Shown here piece after piece: positions 49,874 through 53,807 of a stretch of 53,807 bases of DNA (position 1 is its first letter; the number at the start of each line of letters is the position of its first letter). This DNA comes from CAIMDX01 sp041652155 (GTDB lineage: Bacteria > Patescibacteriota > Minisyncoccia > Minisyncoccales > JAQTVQ01), in assembly GCA_041652155.1 (NCBI GenBank), contig JBAZHV010000005.1:1-53807 (forward strand), written 5' to 3'. Made by a program: the position numbers and the translations under genes. Under the pieces are notes generated by a model. It did not search any database. It was not told where the DNA came from and worked only from the letters and a program-made list of their open reading frames with translations.

Positions 49874-50650
49874 TTAAATAATTATTTTTTTACCTATATA
49901 AAAAACATACCCATAATATTGCTTGTATTTTGAATATAATTCCGCTTCGTATCTCATTTTTGCAATAAGATCTTCCGCGGTTTTATTTCCAGCATACTTT
50001 TCTAAAAGTGCTTTGCTTGCCGCTTCTCGCGAAATAAAATAATCCGTCCAGCATTTTTCGGGCAATATAAATGCGGCCACAAGACTATACCCGGCTTTTT
50101 GCATTATTGAAATATTGTGCGGTATGGTATTTATTTCAGGAACATTATCGACCCACCACTTCTCAATTTCAGCAGGACGCTCATCGGTAAACCATGACTC
50201 ATATGTTAAAGCAATGTAGCCGTCTTTTTTGATAAAATCTTTCCAATAAATCAAACCTTTTTCAAAACCAATGCCAGCAATAGCACCTTCGGACCAGATA
50301 AGGTCAAATTCTTCTTTTTGGAAAGAAAGACTTTCCATTGGGCCGACAATGCCTTTCACTCTTTCCTGGAGGTTTAATTTTTTGGCATTATCGTTTAAGG
50401 TATTTATAAATCCGGGGTAAAAATCCAGGCCAATAATATTCCCTGGAGTATTTTGCGCAAGAACCATTGTTTGCCCGCCAGTTCCACAACCCAAATCTAA
50501 TATCTTTGAATTTTTATCAAGATTTTCAATAAAACTTAATGCCTTAACAGTCATTTCGGGACTACCTGGTCCCTGCCGTTCCAATCCTTCGTGTAATTCG
50601 CAGATTAAGTTTAAGTCGAACTCGTGCATTGATTTGTTTTTGTCAGTCAT
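49874..50650 (-). CDS. Class I SAM-dependent methyltransferase
   Basis: 258 residues. Motif I is ILDLGCGTGGQTMVLA (about 55-70), motif II IIGLDFYPGFI, and SEGAIAGIGFEKGLIYWKDFI gives the post-motif acidic and GYIALTYESWF strands. It looks like the family of small-molecule or ubiquinone-type methyltransferases; the substrate is unknown. An N-terminal HEFDLNLICELHEGLERQGPG stretch is typical of the group found beside DUF7670 proteins. Operon member. Confidence 0.9.
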   Translation of the reverse strand: MTDKNKSMHEFDLNLICELHEGLERQGPGSPEMTVKALSFIENLDKNSKILDLGCGTGGQTMVLAQNTPGNIIGLDFYPGFINTLNDNAKKLNLQERVKGIVGPMESLSFQKEEFDLIWSEGAIAGIGFEKGLIYWKDFIKKDGYIALTYESWFTDERPAEIEKWWVDNVPEINTIPHNISIMQKAGYSLVAAFILPEKCWTDYFISREAASKALLEKYAGNKTAEDLIAKMRYEAELYSKYKQYYGYVFYIGKKIII

Positions 50651-50668
50651 GATGTTTTTTTATCAATT

Positions 50669-51346
50669 TTATTTATCAATCTTGTAGTGCAGATGAACGT
50701 ATCCCCCGGGGAAAGTCCTTTCTTTGAGTTCGGTAAGTTTTACCTGTTTTGCAATATTGCTGAATAAATTTTCTGATTTTTCCCCAACGATAACGGGTAA
50801 AACAAGCAAGCTAATTTCATCCACTAATCCTTGATTAATCATGGCGTTGGTCAGGCCGCGCCCCGAATCCACTAAAATGGTGCTTGTCTCATATCTGTCG
50901 GATAAAACATCAAAAGATTTCTTTAAGTCTACCTGTTTCTCTCCGGCAACCACAAAATCATATTCTCTTTCCTTTAAATAATCCAAATAGCTTTTATCGG
51001 TGCTTTCTGAAACCAAAACGATTATATCCCGGCAATATTCCGATCGGCGGTAAAAATGCAATTTTCCCTTAAGAACAGCTTCCGAATCTACAACAACCCA
51101 ATATGACAAGTTTTCGCTTTTTTGCGGCTTCTTAAAATCATCCTTTGTTTCCAGTGTTAACCCGCCAAACATTTCTATCGCGACCCTGGCGGTATTTGAA
51201 CCGAACAGATAAAGGACTCTGCCAAAACTGCCTACGATTTGATAATGCAAGCCCATCACTTCCTGAGACGTCTCAAAATTGATAAATGAACCGTCTAAGC
51301 TGATCGTGTTCTGCATCACTACTCTTGTTTTTTTATTGTCAGTCAT
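50669..51346 (-). CDS. Dihydrofolate reductase-like (RibD C-terminal) protein
   Basis: 225 residues of the RibD_C/DHFR-fold reductases: TISLDGSFINFETSQE at the N-terminus, VVAGEKQVDLKKSFDVLSDRY, STILVDSGRGLTNAMINQGLVDEISLLVLPVIVG and a late LTELKERTFPGGYVHLHY. The LVDSGRGLTNAMI strand is an unusual form of the LxxxGGxxLxxxLL motif: the first Gly is Ser. It probably reduces a pteridine- or ribityl-like substrate with NADPH. Operon member, 12 bases after the membrane protein gene. Confidence 0.85.
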   Translation of the reverse strand: MTDNKKTRVVMQNTISLDGSFINFETSQEVMGLHYQIVGSFGRVLYLFGSNTARVAIEMFGGLTLETKDDFKKPQKSENLSYWVVVDSEAVLKGKLHFYRRSEYCRDIIVLVSESTDKSYLDYLKEREYDFVVAGEKQVDLKKSFDVLSDRYETSTILVDSGRGLTNAMINQGLVDEISLLVLPVIVGEKSENLFSNIAKQVKLTELKERTFPGGYVHLHYKIDK

Positions 51347-51358
51347 AGTTTTATATGT

Positions 51359-51715
51359 TTAATGGTTATTAACGCTATCCAATATCATCTTCTGAACGTC
51401 TATCCCGAATTGCGACAAAACAAAAAAGATAATTTGTTTCAATATAATATACGCGAGGATAAAAGCTATTACGATGATTAGTTTTTTGACGCGAGGACTC
51501 TGCCTGGAAAGAAACGGTAATTTAGCGGTCAAAAAAGCATCCAACTTATTAAAGAGTTTACCCTTCAATAAAACGAGCAATAAAATAAAAATTCCCATTC
51601 CGATAATAAAATAGAATGAGAAGCCTAATTTATAAAAAACAAACAATAAGATTGCGGATGTTATTATCTGTAAATATATTTTTTGGTTATTTTTTAACGT
51701 CGCTTCACCTTTCAT
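51359..51715 (-). CDS. Small membrane protein, unknown
   Basis: 118 residues with about four hydrophobic segments (about 12-28, 29-47, 70-92 and 93-105). Not recognised. It starts the seven-gene operon, so the promoter should lie between 51716 and 51955. That region contains the terminator of the upstream gene at 51747. Confidence 0.6.
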   Translation of the reverse strand: MKGEATLKNNQKIYLQIITSAILLFVFYKLGFSFYFIIGMGIFILLLVLLKGKLFNKLDAFLTAKLPFLSRQSPRVKKLIIVIAFILAYIILKQIIFFVLSQFGIDVQKMILDSVNNH

Positions 51716-51746
51716 AAATGTAATCGTAATCTAATGTGATTATACC

Positions 51747-51772
51747 AAAAAATCGCCTGATTGGCGATTTTT
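51747..51772 (-). terminator. Terminator of the 51956-52345 gene
   Basis: On the minus strand AAAAATCGCC and GGCGATTTTTT form the stem and T-run. Confidence 0.85.
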
Positions 51773-51955
51773 GTCTTTGATTCTGTAAACTTTTGTCAGC
51801 TATTTTAATCCTGGTATTTTATAACTTGGCTTTATTATCTACTTAAAATTGTCTTGCTTTAATTTATTATCTATCAACTTTTGTAAACTTTGCTCCCCTG
51901 GTGGGACGATGTTAAAACCTGTTTTTGATAATTAAGAGTAATTATCTATATTGTT

Positions 51956-52345
51956 TTAGGAAACTTTTCTAAAATAAATTTTTCGCCAGTTTGTTACCGC
52001 CGTCAGCATTACTGAAGGTATGAAAAGTATTGTTAATTTAACAATAAACGACATATTGTAATCAAAAAGAAAAATTCCTATACAAGTTGTGATAATGGCG
52101 GTTATCAAAGCAAACATGTATTTATGTTGCTCTTTTTGCATTTTCTTGGCAAACATTATTCCCAGCAAGCTGCCAAATGAAATCCCGACAATCGAAAAAA
52201 ATACGCCGCCTGACTCATAGCCGGCGTTGCCGCCGAATTCAGGAAAACCGAAATTGCCTCCTATAATTGTGCCAATTATCAGACCGATGATTCCCAATAC
52301 TACGCTACCCACTAAACCGGAAAGAAATTGAGTAAAAATTTTCAT
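51956..52345 (-). CDS. Four-helix glycine-rich membrane protein, unknown
   Basis: 129 residues with four hydrophobic segments: LSGLVGSVVLGIIGLIIGTIIGG (about 7-29) with a Gly-zipper pattern, SGGVFFSIVGISFGSLLGIMFAK, YMFALITAIITTCIGIFLF and IVKLTILFIPSVMLT. A short basic tail follows. No recognised family. It lies beside the repeat-rich block at 52.4-53.3 kb. Confidence 0.62.
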   Translation of the reverse strand: MKIFTQFLSGLVGSVVLGIIGLIIGTIIGGNFGFPEFGGNAGYESGGVFFSIVGISFGSLLGIMFAKKMQKEQHKYMFALITAIITTCIGIFLFDYNMSFIVKLTILFIPSVMLTAVTNWRKIYFRKVS

Positions 52346-52496
52346 ATTCTTATTCTACCAAAAAGCCGCCTCAATTACGAGACAGTTCGAACTCTTACGA
52401 AGGGTATCCCGGAAATAAGTTCAAAAATCCTTGGCTCCGGGGGCAGGACTTCCGCCTAGGCGGATAAACTTCTCATCCCCTGAACGTAACATAAAT

Positions 52497-52519
52497 AAAA
52501 ACGCCGATTGATCGGCGTT
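52497..52519. terminator. Bidirectional hairpin ahead of the repeat block
   Basis: AAAACGCCGAT and ATCGGCGTTTT form the stem with T-rich ends on both strands. Confidence 0.8.
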
Positions 52520-52626
52520 TTTATTTATGAGCTGCCATATCAGTACGACAGCGAACTTTGAGGTTATCCTGTCCAATCTGGTGCATCAGGTAAAGAAGCG
52601 TAATTTGAGGGCAAGTTGACCCACTT

Positions 52627-52700
52627 CGCCCTTCCAAACTGCTGTTTTCCAGGGCTTCGCTCGCAAAGGGACAGCCGGGCCCGGAATTGGGCATTGCACA
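52627..52700. repeat. Dispersed repeat element, copy 2
   Basis: Matches copy 1 at 47866 with about 90% identity, including CGCCCTTCCAAACTGCTGTT and CGGAATTGGGCATTG. The open frame 52521-52706 on the minus strand encodes GCPFASEALENSSLEGR and HQIGQDN, as in copy 1. An inverted piece GCCCAATTCCGGC recurs at 52796, giving a local inverted repeat. Confidence 0.8.
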
Positions 52701-52748
52701 ACGCATTTCAGCCGCGAGATGGGGGAAATGGTACGCGTTGGCCAGGCT

Positions 52749-52791
52749 AAAAACTCGTCATTCAGTCGTCATTCTGGAAGGACGAGTTTTT
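52749..52791. repeat. Tandem-arm hairpin unit 1 (two arm copies)
   Basis: CGTCATT at 52756 and 52767 (11-base period), loop CTGG, then AAGGACG and AGTTTTT. The inverted arm carries G where pairing with CGTCATT would need T, so here both direct copies share a C-to-A change that the inverted copy lacks. Confidence 0.85.
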
Positions 52792-52842
52792 AAAGCCCAA
52801 TTCCGGCTGGTAAGGCAAGGTTTCTGCCCTATTCTACGGCGT

Positions 52843-52895
52843 TGTTTTGGCGGTAAGGCGCGGTAGGCTATACCTTGGTAAAACAACGCCTTGCT
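52843..52895. repeat. 11-bp inverted repeat inside the repeat block
   Basis: GGCGTTGTTTT and AAAACAACGCC enclose a ~30-base loop. It is part of a GC-rich, structured stretch (52796-52980) without any plausible gene. Confidence 0.65.
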
Positions 52896-52992
52896 GTTGG
52901 TAGGGCCCAGTCTTTGCCCTTTTGGAAGGTTGCCCGGCTGCCCGATCCGAACGGCCGGTTTTAGCCCAAAAACAGGGTAAATTTGCAGGTCA

Positions 52993-53043
52993 AAAGTCGT
53001 CCTTAACTCGTCCTTGAGTCGTCCTTCTGGAAGGACGAGTTTT
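52993..53043. repeat. Tandem-arm hairpin unit 2 (three arm copies)
   Basis: CGTCCTT at 52998, 53009 and 53020 (period 11, spacers AACT and GAGT), loop CTGG, inverted AAGGACG at 53031, then AGTTTT. Any of the three arms can pair with the inverted copy. Confidence 0.92.
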
Positions 53044-53083
53044 GGTGGGCTAAAATTAGCTAAAATCCGGCTAAAACAGGGTC

Positions 53084-53136
53084 AAAAAGTCTGCATTTAC
53101 TCTACATTAAGTCTGCATTCTAGAATGCAGACTTTT
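53084..53136. repeat. Tandem-arm hairpin unit 3 (three arm copies)
   Basis: CTGCATT at 53091, CTACATT at 53102 and CTGCATT at 53113 (period 11, spacers TACT and AAGT), loop CTAG, inverted AATGCAG at 53124, then ACTTTT. The same design as unit 2 with a different arm sequence. Confidence 0.92.
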
Positions 53137-53169
53137 CGAAGGCCAAGAATAGAGAAAATTTTGGGCTAA

Positions 53170-53220
53170 AAAGTCGTCGTTGACTCGTCGTTGGGTCGTC
53201 GTTCTGGAACGACGAGTTTT
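53170..53220. repeat. Tandem-arm hairpin unit 4 (three arm copies)
   Basis: CGTCGTT at 53175, 53186 and 53197 (period 11, spacers GACT and GGGT), loop CTGG, inverted AACGACG at 53208, then AGTTTT. All four copies carry the same change relative to unit 2. Confidence 0.92.
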
Positions 53221-53229
53221 AAACATCAA

Positions 53230-53252
53230 AAAACCGCTTTCGAAGCGGTTTT
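53230..53252 (-). terminator. Terminator of the 53302-53580 gene
   Basis: A perfect palindrome AAAACCGCTTTCGAAGCGGT plus TTT, right after hairpin unit 4. Confidence 0.88.
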
Positions 53253-53301
53253 CAAGGTCTATTTTGGTTTGTTGCGATAATTCCCGATCCAATTCCTATA
53301 A

Positions 53302-53580
53302 TTATAAAAAAGATAGGATTAATTGAATAATAAATCCTATTCCCAAAAGCCCTAGCCCCCACAAGCTAATTTTCCTATCCTTGAGAAAACCTCTTTTCGT
53401 GTAAAAATATTTTTCTTTGTCTCCGCAACCCACTCTCCTATCTTCTATTATTTCGTCATTATCAATGTTTTCCTCTTTTTTCAAAAAAGGTAAGGCTAAA
53501 ATAACCGTACCTAAAAAACACAAACTAAGAGAAAAAGCCTGCCAATTTATCTGATAAGCAATATCTTGAAAGGAGTTCAT
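53302..53580 (-). CDS. Small two-helix membrane protein, unknown
   Basis: 92 residues. Hydrophobic segments at about 13-33 (WQAFSLSLCFLGTVILALPF) and 74-92 (WGLGLLGIGFIIQLIL), with an acidic loop between them (EENIDNDEIIEDRRVGCGDK). No recognised family. It lies 20 bases downstream of the partial GIY-YIG-like gene on the same strand. Confidence 0.6.
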   Translation of the reverse strand: MNSFQDIAYQINWQAFSLSLCFLGTVILALPFLKKEENIDNDEIIEDRRVGCGDKEKYFYTKRGFLKDRKISLWGLGLLGIGFIIQLILSFL

Positions 53581-53600
53581 ATTCGTTAATATTTTCTAAA

Positions 53601-53807
53601 TTATCGCCTCTTTATTTTTTCTATTTCCAGATCCAAAAGTTCCGTTATTTTCTTTGTAGTAGAAGTCTGTTCAGGATAGATTATGCGCTGTGCATTATAT
53701 GACGGACGGTATCTTTCAATTAAAGCTTTTTCTTCCCGCTTAATATCATCTTCAATAAGCTCCGAACCACTTATCCATACGATAAAATGAGTACCGGTTT
53801 TCCTTAG
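53601..53807 (-). CDS. C-terminal end of a GIY-YIG-like protein, cut by the right edge
   Basis: The minus strand is open from the window edge to TAA at 53601, about 68 codons. It reads THFIVWISGSELIEDDIKR, EEKALIERYRPSYN and ends in a basic KKITELLDLEIEKIKRR. The phrase EKALIERYRPSYN is the typical close of GIY-YIG nuclease domains. The N-terminal GIY-YIG residues would lie outside the window. Family assignment is from this end only. Confidence 0.5.
   Translation of the reverse strand, partial: LRKTGTHFIVWISGSELIEDDIKREEKALIERYRPSYNAQRIIYPEQTSTTKKITELLDLEIEKIKRR

Noticed and set aside
52381..52430. tRNA-like T-loop (AGTTCGAACTC)
   Set aside because: No acceptor or anticodon arms can be built around it. 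No other intergenic region gave a tRNA cloverleaf by eye.
52627..52700. Integron attC site
   Set aside because: Although palindromic, it lacks paired R and L core sites, and no integrase or cassette array is present.
52749..53220. CRISPR array
   Set aside because: Repeat cores are only 7 bp, spacers are 4 bp, each unit has its own sequence, and no cas gene is present.

Overview
The window looks like a chromosomal segment of a Candidate Phyla Radiation (Patescibacteria, Parcubacteria-like) bacterium. This is inferred from gene content: single-copy housekeeping genes scattered among orphan surface proteins (PEGA/beta-propeller, FecR, L,D-transpeptidase, matrixin), CxxC-x17-CxxC zinc ribbons, tiny lysine-rich proteins, many genes without Shine-Dalgarno sequences, and almost no biosynthetic pathways. 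TGA is used as a normal stop, so this is not the recoded Gracilibacteria/SR1 group. Most genes lie on the minus strand. No tRNA, rRNA, CRISPR array or transposase was seen.

Layout. 1-3.9 kb: start of a prepilin gene behind a (GA)14 tract, an AAA/DUF4143 ATPase, an M50-like membrane protein, a short pyrophosphatase, a minimal zincin and guanylate kinase. 4.1-12 kb: PEGA/propeller protein, CorA, PH-domain protein, beta-CASP nuclease, M42 peptidase, MFS transporter and a TrpR/YerC-like regulator with odd 5' and 3' ends. 12-21 kb: zinc-ribbon GNAT, AstE-like deacylase, a menorin/FAM151 homologue, a PAS-only protein, TrpS behind a leader peptide and terminator, aldehyde dehydrogenase, a bestrophin-like protein and two SPFH proteins. 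21-35 kb: TypA, GreA, response regulator, U32 and M3-like peptidases, RhuM-Fic, L,D-transpeptidase, Csp, HisS and EngB, plus two tiny basic proteins. 35-47 kb: zinc ribbon, acyltransferase, SGNH hydrolase, matrixin, a GCS2 ligase behind a second Trp-codon leader, AraC, desulfoferrodoxin, a frameshifted GNAT, a FecR protein, an alpha/beta hydrolase and an HTH-Fic protein. 47-53.8 kb: hicBA with a broken hicA, an rsgA fragment, a seven-gene operon of small membrane proteins and enzymes, and a roughly 1-kb repeat-rich non-coding block.

The two most interesting signals are regulatory or structural. First, at least three transcription units carry leader ORFs or ORF ends coupled to mutually exclusive hairpins: trpS with Trp codons, the GCS2 gene with Trp-Trp, and the TrpR-like gene ending in His-His-His before a hairpin switch. 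This suggests ribosome-mediated attenuation in this lineage. Second, four units at 52.75-53.22 kb, and a related one at 8.8 kb, share an unusual design. Two or three tandem copies of a hairpin arm on an exact 11-bp (10-bp at 8.8 kb) period are followed by a single inverted copy and a T-tract. The 7-bp arm differs between units, but its copies usually change together.
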